DNA of 20,559 nt, from positions 1 to 20,559 of the IMG/VR virus record IMGVR_UViG_3300017771_003698, one strand, 5' to 3'. Source of the DNA: a virus. Positions 14,044-20,559 of the stretch are shown here, piece by piece (the first letter of the stretch is position 1; each line of letters begins with the position of its first letter). Made by a program: the position numbers and the translations under genes. The notes beneath the pieces are model-generated. The model was not told the origin of the DNA and did no database searches. It was given only the letters and a program-made list of their open reading frames with translations.

Positions 14044-14781
14044 TTATATCTCCTTGTAATAATCCTTGTGCCTGTAGTATAAATCTTTTAGATTTTCTAC
14101 CTTGCTGTCTTTGTCTAGTAAATTTCTAAACAACTCTTTATCTTCGCTCCATTTTCTACCAGTCCACCATTCAAATCCATTGTAGTGAGACTTATATTCA
14201 CATACATTTTCATAAGCATATGATGAATAATAGTATTCATAACCCATATCTTTGTATAAGGCACACTCGTAATTTTGTGCAACTGTGCCTAAACTTAGTT
14301 CAGGATTTTCATAGTTCCAAGCAAATTCACCTGCAACTATTGATTTCTTAAATCTAGTTAATTGAGTATAACCTATAATTTTACTATCGTGCCAGTAAAT
14401 AAAATAGTCTTTATTACCATACTCTTTATCAACTAATTCACTTCCATGATCATCATATCCTTTATAATCACAATACTGTTTAAATATAATGTCACACTCT
14501 TTCTGCCAAGGATTATCATCAGGATAATACTTACCAGTAATTTCTTTCTTTAAGTATTGTCTATGTTTCTTTTTAAGAGAAAATTTACTTAAATCAATTC
14601 TTGTTGTTCTCGCTTGTACCCACAACTGTTTATCTGTCTGATAGAAGAAAGCATCCATAGGTGTCCAACCTAATTTTAATGCTTGATCTTCTTCTTCTTT
14701 TTCAACCTCTGCTAATGCAAGTCCGTAGATTAAATCATACTTCGTTGTATTACCATAGATGTGGTCATAAAATACTTTCAC
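14044..14781 (-). CDS. ATE/Bpt-like aminoacyl-tRNA-protein transferase homologue
   Basis: The C-terminal region LSLGTVAQNYECALYKDMGYEYYYSSYAYENVCEYK (split at about residues 162-197), followed by FEWWTGRKW, resembles the GNAT-like core of arginyl- and leucyl-tRNA-protein transferases (S-L-G, then Y-Y-x-x-Y, then Y-K, then W). The N-terminal part has GWTPMD and a segment RIDLSKFSLKKKHRQYLKK, which recalls the RVxVxxFxxSRSxRR region of ATE. The usual N-terminal cysteines are missing. True members add Arg or Leu to protein N-termini from charged tRNA. The start is GTG, with GAGGA a few bases upstream, and overlaps the preceding stop by 1 nt. It lies between nrdA and nrdB. Confidence 0.65.
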   Translation of the reverse strand: MKVFYDHIYGNTTKYDLIYGLALAEVEKEEEDQALKLGWTPMDAFFYQTDKQLWVQARTTRIDLSKFSLKKKHRQYLKKEITGKYYPDDNPWQKECDIIFKQYCDYKGYDDHGSELVDKEYGNKDYFIYWHDSKIIGYTQLTRFKKSIVAGEFAWNYENPELSLGTVAQNYECALYKDMGYEYYYSSYAYENVCEYKSHYNGFEWWTGRKWSEDKELFRNLLDKDSKVENLKDLYYRHKDYYKEI

Positions 14782-15494
14782 TATTCCTCATCATGTTTAT
14801 GTTTTTGATGTATTGGTCCTATTGGTGTCTGGTCATCATTCTCTACGTTAAATTGTTCTGCTTCTTCTCTTTCCCATTGTGTGAAATAAGAATCATCAGT
14901 AATACTATCTTCTCTAGTATTCTCAACTGTGTAAAAGTTTTGATCAATTAAATAACCAGGATTACCTGTTAATCGTTCTTCCATAAATGCATCATCATAC
15001 CATATCGTTCTATTGTTAGGATATGCGAAAAAATTACCGTCATCCATTCTAAACATATGGGCACATTTATGTTCAGGATCTTCAGCAAAGTTAGTATCTA
15101 ACATTGCCGCTTTATCTTCCCAACCAAAATCAATTGTAAACATATAAGTACCTTTTCTTTTAGTACCATGCCAATCAACTAATTCTGCTCGACAGTTTGC
15201 AAGTCTATTTCTTTTATTGACATTTACATACGAACTAAAACAATCCCAATACATATGAATATTCATAGGATACTTAGGTGCATCTTTTTTCCAAACAAAT
15301 GCGTTGATTGGTCGTCTTGTCCAGTTTACACCATTTGGTAATAAACATTCAAATAATATTGCTCTTCTTTCCATACAGTTAACAGTATGAACATCAGCGA
15401 AAGTAAAATCACCATGTCCTTTAGTATGATTGTATAAGTATTCGTTTCTTATATAAGCACTAAAGGGTGGTAAGTTATGGTTTAAGTATGGCAT
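14781..15494 (-). CDS. Conserved phage protein of unknown function (237 aa)
   Basis: No domain recognised. The N-terminus is aromatic-rich (LPPFSAYIRNEYLYNHTKGHGDF). The middle holds HMYWDCFSSYVNV and TYMFTIDFGWED, and an acidic, flexible C-terminus ends in HQKHKHDEE. There is no signal or membrane segment. It lies 9 nt after nrdA with a good AAGGAG at 5-nt spacing, and its stop overlaps the next GTG. I recall similar genes next to nrd in marine T4-like phages, and its placement between the two reductase subunits suggests co-expression with them. Function unknown. Confidence 0.85.
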   Translation of the reverse strand: MPYLNHNLPPFSAYIRNEYLYNHTKGHGDFTFADVHTVNCMERRAILFECLLPNGVNWTRRPINAFVWKKDAPKYPMNIHMYWDCFSSYVNVNKRNRLANCRAELVDWHGTKRKGTYMFTIDFGWEDKAAMLDTNFAEDPEHKCAHMFRMDDGNFFAYPNNRTIWYDDAFMEERLTGNPGYLIDQNFYTVENTREDSITDDSYFTQWEREEAEQFNVENDDQTPIGPIHQKHKHDEE

Positions 15495-15503
15495 AGTCTC
15501 TCC

Positions 15504-17825
15504 TTATATAGCACAACTTTCACAATATTCATCATAATCTTCTTGACTATCAAATTCTGATCTAGTCTTTAATTCATTTTCTGGTCCACCTATTGGATGT
15601 GCTGGTTCATCATTATCATTTTTGCTATCGTAAGTATTTTGATAGTAAGATGTTTTCCAACCTAATTTATAAGTGGTTAATAAATCTTTTGCCATTGTTG
15701 ATAGTGGAACTTCATTACCTTCATACTGTTCAGGATTATATGACCAATTACCTGAAATTGCTTGATCAAAATATTTTTGCATTACTGCAACGATATTTAT
15801 ATAACCTTCATTACCTTGCATATCCCAAAGTAAAGTATAATGATTTTTGATATAAGGATACCCAGGAACTATTTGTTTGAGTGGTCCTTTTTTTGATTTC
15901 TTAATTGACAAGAAGTCACGAGGCGGCTCGATACCATTCGTTTCATTGCACACCACGCTCGAACTTTCACTAGGCATTTGTGCGGACAAGGTCGAATGTC
16001 TAAGTCCATATGTTTTAATATCTCTACTAAGGCCATTCCAGTCATAGTCTAATTTCCTTTTTACTACACTATCCACATCTTTCTTATAGGTGTGTATAGG
16101 CATTATTCCTTCTGAATATTTAGTCTTGTTAAAGTATGTGCAAGGTGTTTTCTCTTTTGCTAATTGATTACTTGCTTTAAGTAAATAATATTGAAATGCC
16201 TCTGTATATTCATCTACAAGTTTCCATGCATCTGGACTATCATACTTAACTTTATTTTTGGCTAGAAAGTGTGCTAAACCAATATAACCAATACCTAGAC
16301 TTCTTCTTGCTTTTGTTGATACCTCTGCAGCCTTAACTGGATAGTTTTGTAAATCAATTAATTCTTCTAAACCTCTCACAGATAAATCACATAAGTTTTC
16401 TAATTCTTCTTTATTTTTTACTTGACCAAGATTGATAGCACTTAAAATACATAAAGCAATTTCACCTTGACCATCAATATGTTCTAGTGGTTCTGTTGGT
16501 AATGTAATCTCTTGACATAGATTAGACATTCTAATAACATCTTTAAAAGAACTATGAGTATTACAGTGGTCTATATTCATGATATAGATACGACCTGTTT
16601 CTGCTCTTTCTTTTAGTATTGATAAAAATAATTCTTGAGCAGGTATCTTTTTCTTTTTGACACTTGTTGCTCTTTCATACTTTTCATACAACTCATCAAA
16701 CTCTGGTGTACCAAATGCATCATATAAACCAGGAACATCATGGGGTGAGAATAAAGTAATATCTTTATTTTCAATAAACCTTTTGTAAAATAATTCTGAT
16801 AACTGTATAGAGTAATCTAGTTTTCTAACACGATTATCCTCTGTGCCTTTGTTATTCTTTAAGACAATGATGTCTTCTATTTCTTGGTGCCAAATAGGGA
16901 AGTGTACTGTTGCACTACCACCTCGAACACCGTTTTGAGTGCAACACTTGACCGTTGCTTCAAATTTTTTGAGAAAAGGAATAACTCCCGTATGCTGTAC
17001 CTCACCGCCTCTAATGCGTGAATTGATACCTCTGATCCTTCCTGCATTAATTCCAATCCCTGCTCTTTGGGCCACATAACGTCCAATAGCCATGTCACTA
17101 CTAAAGATACTGCCCAAAGTATCAGCGCTATCAACAAGCACACAACTACTAAATTGACGTAGAGGAGTACGGACACCAGCCATAACAGGCGTTGGAATAT
17201 TAATAAGATGCTGGGAAATAGCATTGTAATATTTTTTAACATAACTTATTCTTTTATCCTTATCATAGTTTCTAAACAATGTTGCCGCAATCATCATATA
17301 CATGAATTGTGGCGTTTCGTATATCTGACCAGACGATCTATCTTGGACCAAATATTTATCAATAACCTGTCTAAGACCTGCATATGAAAACAAATAATCT
17401 CTTTCATGCTTTATAACATCTTGCATTTCATTAATTTCATTTTCATCATACCAGTTATTAAATTCTGAATCATACACACCTAATTCAATACATTTTTTGA
17501 TGTGTTCTTTTAAATGTGGATGCTCCCATAATCTATGATGGAGAGATTTTCTTAAACTGAAAAGAAGCAAACGAGCAGCCACATATTGATAGTTAGGATT
17601 ATCTAGTGAGATTAAATCACTAGCAGACCTAATTAAAATTTGTTGTATTTCATCTGTGGAGATTTTGTCATAGATTTGCATACCACTTGACATTTCTACT
17701 TGGGATTCTGAAACACCAGATAAGTCTTGACAAGCATATCTAACCATTTCATGTATTTTCTCTAAGTCTAGAGGTTCTGTCCCCCTACCATTTCGTTTAA
17801 TAACGCTAATATTGTCTGGTGACAT
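15504..17825 (-). CDS. nrdA: Ribonucleotide reductase class Ia, alpha subunit
   Basis: Catalytic subunit for NDP to dNDP reduction. An N-terminal ATP-cone (about 5-95, VIKRNGRGTEPLDLEKI) points to overall activity regulation. Active-site residues are C228 (RQFSSC), N435, C437 and E439 (SNLCQEI), and C459 (ALCILSAINLG). The C-terminal redox pair is C768 and C771 in CESCAI, to be reduced by the glutaredoxin. Length 773 aa is close to E. coli NrdA (761), with no intein insertion. It starts in a TAATG overlap with the primase stop and has an AAGGAGG 4 nt before the ATG. Confidence 0.97.
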   Translation of the reverse strand: MSPDNISVIKRNGRGTEPLDLEKIHEMVRYACQDLSGVSESQVEMSSGMQIYDKISTDEIQQILIRSASDLISLDNPNYQYVAARLLLFSLRKSLHHRLWEHPHLKEHIKKCIELGVYDSEFNNWYDENEINEMQDVIKHERDYLFSYAGLRQVIDKYLVQDRSSGQIYETPQFMYMMIAATLFRNYDKDKRISYVKKYYNAISQHLINIPTPVMAGVRTPLRQFSSCVLVDSADTLGSIFSSDMAIGRYVAQRAGIGINAGRIRGINSRIRGGEVQHTGVIPFLKKFEATVKCCTQNGVRGGSATVHFPIWHQEIEDIIVLKNNKGTEDNRVRKLDYSIQLSELFYKRFIENKDITLFSPHDVPGLYDAFGTPEFDELYEKYERATSVKKKKIPAQELFLSILKERAETGRIYIMNIDHCNTHSSFKDVIRMSNLCQEITLPTEPLEHIDGQGEIALCILSAINLGQVKNKEELENLCDLSVRGLEELIDLQNYPVKAAEVSTKARRSLGIGYIGLAHFLAKNKVKYDSPDAWKLVDEYTEAFQYYLLKASNQLAKEKTPCTYFNKTKYSEGIMPIHTYKKDVDSVVKRKLDYDWNGLSRDIKTYGLRHSTLSAQMPSESSSVVCNETNGIEPPRDFLSIKKSKKGPLKQIVPGYPYIKNHYTLLWDMQGNEGYINIVAVMQKYFDQAISGNWSYNPEQYEGNEVPLSTMAKDLLTTYKLGWKTSYYQNTYDSKNDNDEPAHPIGGPENELKTRSEFDSQEDYDEYCESCAI

Positions 17826-18811
17826 TAAACCTCCTTAAAATTGTTTAATTGTTGATACGCTGATAACCTTGAAAAAGTATTACTATCTATAATACCTTGA
17901 ACCTCTGCTGGTGTCATACCAGCAATGACCATATCGTTAATATCTTTATGTTTCAATGACTTTGGCCATATACATATATTATAATTTTTTTCTATTAATC
18001 TTTGCATTTTTTTAACTATTTCCTCGTTTCTTGGTTCATTATCAAACACATATACTGCATGTTTTTTAAGTTTAGGTATTTCTAGATCAGAACCTGCGAC
18101 TGCGATAGCATTAGGTAAGAACAAACTATCAATAGGTCCTTCTGTTATATATGTCTTCTTATTGACATCTAATTTGTCAAGACCATATATTCTTCTTTTC
18201 TTTTCATCTAATTTAATTGTTATATATTTTGGTTGTTCATCACCAAATGCACGGCCTTGAAATGCAAACATCTTATTATCTATATCTAGAAAAGGTATAA
18301 TAACTCTTGGATGATCTTCTTTGATGACAGGAAACTTATTAGGTATAATAGAATTGACCCAAGTATAAAAATGCCAAGTGACATAAAGTTTCTTATGATG
18401 TTCTTTTAAATGTCGTTTCTCAACAAACATCTGATAAGCAGGATGGTTAGGTATCTTATCAAGTCTTGTTAATTCTTGCAATGCCTTATCATCAAACTTA
18501 ACTGGTTCAAATTTAAACTCTGGTTCTTGTACTGTATTATTATTACCTGATTTATACTTTTCTATAACATACTGTTTATATATCTGTGGATCAATATGTT
18601 CTATAAGTTTACCAAGGGTTGTGCCTTTAGAACAGTTATGACATTTATAAAAATATTCATTCTTAATTGCATAGACAAAACCTCTTGCCTTAGATTTATT
18701 CTTTTGACTATCACCACAATAGGGACAGCGAAAGTTAAAAAGATTTCTAGACTTCTTTTTAAATCTGTCTAATCGTGGTGATATATTATAAAGATATTGA
18801 ACGTCAATCAT
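17825..18811 (-). CDS. 61: DNA primase (T4 gp61-type)
   Basis: Makes RNA primers for lagging-strand synthesis, in complex with the gp41 helicase in T4. The N-terminal zinc finger has C29/C32 (FRCPYCGDS) and C57/C60 (YKCHNCSKG). The TOPRIM core has YITEGPIDSLFLP (E224, D228), VAGSDL and VFDNEP (D256), where DNE replaces the usual DxD, as I recall for phage gp61 proteins. At 328 aa it is close to T4 gp61 (342). The TAA overlaps the nrdA ATG by 1 nt. The ATG is 8 nt from the promoter -10, implying a nearly leaderless message. Confidence 0.93.
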   Translation of the reverse strand: MIDVQYLYNISPRLDRFKKKSRNLFNFRCPYCGDSQKNKSKARGFVYAIKNEYFYKCHNCSKGTTLGKLIEHIDPQIYKQYVIEKYKSGNNNTVQEPEFKFEPVKFDDKALQELTRLDKIPNHPAYQMFVEKRHLKEHHKKLYVTWHFYTWVNSIIPNKFPVIKEDHPRVIIPFLDIDNKMFAFQGRAFGDEQPKYITIKLDEKKRRIYGLDKLDVNKKTYITEGPIDSLFLPNAIAVAGSDLEIPKLKKHAVYVFDNEPRNEEIVKKMQRLIEKNYNICIWPKSLKHKDINDMVIAGMTPAEVQGIIDSNTFSRLSAYQQLNNFKEV

Positions 18812-18819
18812 TGAGAGAT

Positions 18820-18848
18820 ATTATATCAGAATTATGCTAGATTGTCAA
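18820..18848 (-). promoter_or_regulatory. Consensus sigma-70 promoter for the primase-nrd operon
   Basis: TTGACA at 18848-18843, exactly 17 bp, then TATAAT at 18825-18820, with TGA just before it as an extended -10. Both hexamers are perfect consensus. The -35 lies in the last codons of the HNH gene (Leu-Asp-Asn) and the -10 starts after its stop. The primase ATG follows 8 nt later. No terminator precedes it, so readthrough from the HNH gene adds to it. Confidence 0.88.
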
Positions 18849-20169
18849 GGACTTTTCTATAATCTTCTAAGTCCATTGTACCCATTGCTCTGTTATGTTC
18901 TCGTCTAACCATAACCATATTACTCATGGTAGTTTTACCACCATTTTTATGTGCAATGATATGGGCAGCTTCAGCGTCTCCGTATAATAACGGTTGACCA
19001 TCTAAAGAACATTTATAATCTTGTTGTGCTAGTCTCAACTCTTTTTGTTCTTTATTAAAGTTTCTTTTAGAATCTTGCACAGTAATTACTGCTTCGTAAT
19101 TAAATTCTAATATTAACCAATCAACAGCTTTTTTAATTTTCTTCTCATGGTGTGGAGCACCAAGATAGTTTTTAAATGCCTCTGCAATTGTTCTTTGTTT
19201 TGAATCAAAGTCAATCGTAGGGTCTTTAGTAACAAGAGTATTACCATAATTAAAATGGTCTTTATCTTGTAACGTTTTCATTGCTGTATTATAAGATTTA
19301 ATAAACTCTTGATAATCAGGCTCAAATGGACCTACTTTATCTAAAAGATAATATCTTATGAATGTTAACATTTTGAAATCTTGCATTGATAAAGTCGTAC
19401 CAATGTGTGTTTTCTTTGCAATGGCACATTTAAGTAAATAATCAAAATGTGATTTGACATTTTTTTCTAATAAAACAAAATCATTTTCATCAAAATTTGT
19501 TTTATACATTTTATCTAAATCTTCATATGATGAACTACCTAGTAATTCATCTTGGGTATATCTAAAAACAATACGAGCAACCATTTCCTCTGTCTTTAAT
19601 CTAGTGTTATCAAAGTTTAGAAATCTAAAATTTTTGTCTTGGGTAGTTTCAAATAATGGGTGTGTAATATTATCAACACCAGGAACTACTCTTACTAAAT
19701 TTCTAATTAAATTTGCGATAGCAATATCGCCATAAGAATTTAATGTCTCTTGATCGTTAACATCTGTGGTTTCGTTTATCGTTCTAAAGATATAACCTTT
19801 TGTAAAGACATCTAGCTTTTCATATATAACGAACATCAATTCGTATGCATTGAACTTGTCTTTTTCTTCTTGGGTTAATTCGCTATAGAACTTTCCATTG
19901 ACTTTAAATTTATTTGTTCTATAATCGTGGATGTATCTTTTACGGTGACCACCATCTACGGAATCGTTTTCGTATTTTGGATCGTTTTGATTTTTAACGA
20001 TAGTGATTTGACCAATGTCTATGCCTTGTAAGATAGTATTAATAATACCGTCTCTTTTATCAGACTTATCTGTTACTGGTAATCTTTGTCCTATTGGGGA
20101 ACAGTTTATATCGTTATACCAATTTGACACATAATCGCCAATTGATATTGCTTGTTTAGTATATTTCAT
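18832..20169 (-). CDS. DUF262-HNH nuclease (GmrSD/ParB-like plus HNH)
   Basis: The N-terminal DUF262-type domain has a NTILQGIDIGQITIV strand and the box VDGGHRKRYI (71-80, DGGHR 72-76), which in this family lies in a ParB-like NTPase. The C-terminal HNH nuclease reads CSLDGQ (C387), AAHIIAHKNGG (H403, H407), SNMVMV (N417) and REHN (H425, N426). The middle is a helical linker. GmrSD-type relatives cut modified DNA in an NTP-dependent way; a phage copy could attack competing phages or host DNA, or act as a mobile endonuclease. It has its own consensus promoter, an AAGGAG 7 nt before the ATG, and a 5' UTR of about 45 nt. Confidence 0.88.
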   Translation of the reverse strand: MKYTKQAISIGDYVSNWYNDINCSPIGQRLPVTDKSDKRDGIINTILQGIDIGQITIVKNQNDPKYENDSVDGGHRKRYIHDYRTNKFKVNGKFYSELTQEEKDKFNAYELMFVIYEKLDVFTKGYIFRTINETTDVNDQETLNSYGDIAIANLIRNLVRVVPGVDNITHPLFETTQDKNFRFLNFDNTRLKTEEMVARIVFRYTQDELLGSSSYEDLDKMYKTNFDENDFVLLEKNVKSHFDYLLKCAIAKKTHIGTTLSMQDFKMLTFIRYYLLDKVGPFEPDYQEFIKSYNTAMKTLQDKDHFNYGNTLVTKDPTIDFDSKQRTIAEAFKNYLGAPHHEKKIKKAVDWLILEFNYEAVITVQDSKRNFNKEQKELRLAQQDYKCSLDGQPLLYGDAEAAHIIAHKNGGKTTMSNMVMVRREHNRAMGTMDLEDYRKVLDNLA

Positions 20170-20217
20170 TTTAACTCCTTATTGTAGTTTTAATACCTAC
20201 TAATTGTAGATGATTGT

Positions 20218-20246
20218 ATTATACTATATTTGAAGTAAAATGTCAA
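20218..20246 (-). promoter_or_regulatory. Consensus sigma-70 promoter for the HNH gene
   Basis: TTGACA at 20246-20241, 17 bp, TATAAT at 20223-20218; both hexamers are perfect. CCC precedes the -35. It lies between the terminator hairpin of the upstream gene and the DUF262-HNH ATG (20169), giving a leader of about 40-45 nt. Confidence 0.88.
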
Positions 20247-20278
20247 GGGCTAAATAACCCTAGATTTTAAAAAGAAAT

Positions 20279-20303
20279 GGGGTGCGACAGGATGTCGCAG
20301 CCC
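20279..20303 (-). terminator. Rho-independent terminator after the DUF3563-like gene
   Basis: TGTCGCA and TGCGACA form a 7-bp stem around a 3-nt loop, extended after one G-G mismatch by GGG/CCC. On the minus strand ATTTCTTTTT follows, a reasonable U tract. The stop codon TAG of the upstream gene touches the base of the stem. It shares gggtgcgaca with the hairpin at 4498-4521. Confidence 0.75.
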
Positions 20304-20476
20304 TAATAAAGATGTCTGTATAAAAATGAGTGGTTTTTGCCGTTAAAATTACCACTATCCAATTGTCTCATTCTAAATTCTAAATCAGCATGGTCTCTTG
20401 ATTTAGATAAGTAATTTTCTATAATCTGCTCATCCGTTTGATATAGTGATAGTATCCAGTTAAATATTTTTACCAT
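20303..20476 (-). CDS. Small DUF3563-like protein (57 aa)
   Basis: MVKIFNWILSLYQTDEQIIE is followed by NYLSKSRDHADLEFRMRQLDSG. The second part fits the DUF3563 signature (YLaxaxDxaDLExRMRxle), a short helical family of unknown function known from bacteria; assignment is from recalled pattern. An amphipathic N-terminal helix may associate with the membrane. There is no strong Shine-Dalgarno (AGAGAG about 10 nt upstream). It overlaps the end of the broken or shifted reading frame above and ends at the terminator. Confidence 0.72.
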   Translation of the reverse strand: MVKIFNWILSLYQTDEQIIENYLSKSRDHADLEFRMRQLDSGNFNGKNHSFLYRHLY

Positions 20477-20559
20477 AAAGATACTCTCTTACTTTGTTTG
20501 CTGCTTGTGGCGCCTGCTAGTGCTATTCTTAAAAGATTTAGATTTGAATATTTGAAGCT
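20460..20559 (-). pseudogene. 3' end of a small gene needing a frame change near 20513
   Basis: Two overlapping frames each look half like a gene. From the edge one frame reads LQIFKSKSFKNSTSR and soon ends (TAA at 20491-20489). The frame one base back reads APQAANKVREYLYGKNI and ends at 20460, but has a TAG just before it. Joining them with a single-base shift at AGG/GCG (about 20513) gives a continuous basic peptide. A real indel, an assembly error or a -1 frameshift would explain it; it could also be chance over such a short stretch. The gene start is outside the window. Confidence 0.35.

Noticed and set aside
16877-17242. 121-codon minus-strand ORF inside nrdA
   Set aside because: It is another frame of nrdA; the nrdA frame carries the active-site motifs, and the alternative peptide has no recognisable pattern.
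15504-17825. Intein or intron in nrdA or nrdB
   Set aside because: Both reductase subunits are of normal length with continuous motifs.
20247-20262. GGGCTAAATAACCC as a second terminator hairpin
   Set aside because: Only three G-C pairs form before a mismatch, and the remaining inner pairing leaves a two-base loop, so it is unlikely to fold.
1-20559. CRISPR array, insertion sequence or rRNA
   Set aside because: No regularly spaced direct repeats, no transposase-like reading frame and no rRNA-like tract were seen on either strand.

Overview
The window looks like a piece of an AT-rich marine T4-like myovirus (Caudoviricetes). Every gene I can support lies on the minus strand, packed with 1-26 nt overlaps. 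The T4-type core is clear: RNase H, glutaredoxin, both class Ia ribonucleotide reductase subunits and a gp61-type primase. A SAR11-like or other AT-rich alphaproteobacterial host is a plausible guess, because one lipoprotein resembles the alphaproteobacterial 17-kDa surface antigen. This placement rests on motif recognition, not a search.

In transcription order (high to low coordinates): the right edge holds the remains of a small gene that needs a frame change, then a 57-aa DUF3563-like gene ending in a hairpin terminator. Next comes a DUF262-HNH nuclease with its own consensus promoter. The primase follows, with a perfect TTGACA-17-TATAAT promoter only 8 nt before its ATG. A long operon-like run then continues: nrdA, a conserved unknown, an ATE-like (aminoacyl-tRNA-protein transferase) gene, nrdB, a small zinc ribbon and a PD-(D/E)XK nuclease.

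An eight-gene accessory block occupies 12.5-4.65 kb, all translationally overlapped: a GT8-like glycosyltransferase, a GT2-ParB-like fusion, a third glycosyltransferase-like protein, a radical SAM enzyme, a methyltransferase, a NodU/TobZ-type carbamoyltransferase, an NadE-type amide ligase and a UDP-sugar dehydrogenase. The organisation implies one pathway, probably building or attaching a modified sugar. The acceptor (host surface glycan, phage DNA or other) cannot be read from the sequence. The block ends near a hairpin at about 4.5 kb.

Below a promoter at 4.44 kb lie small unknown genes, including membrane proteins and two lipoproteins. Here a canonical tRNA-Asp(GUC) gene sits inside, and on the same strand as, a small conserved-looking ORF that stays open through it. 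The left end returns to nucleotide and DNA metabolism with nrdC, an unknown and the 5' part of RNase H, which runs off the window.

Three of four promoters share CCTTGACA and the fourth CCTTGACT, all with a 17-bp spacer. Two put the -35 box inside the end of the upstream gene and lead to nearly leaderless messages. The main points for follow-up are the nested tRNA, the carbamoyl/radical-SAM/glycosyl block and the ATE-like protein between the reductase genes.
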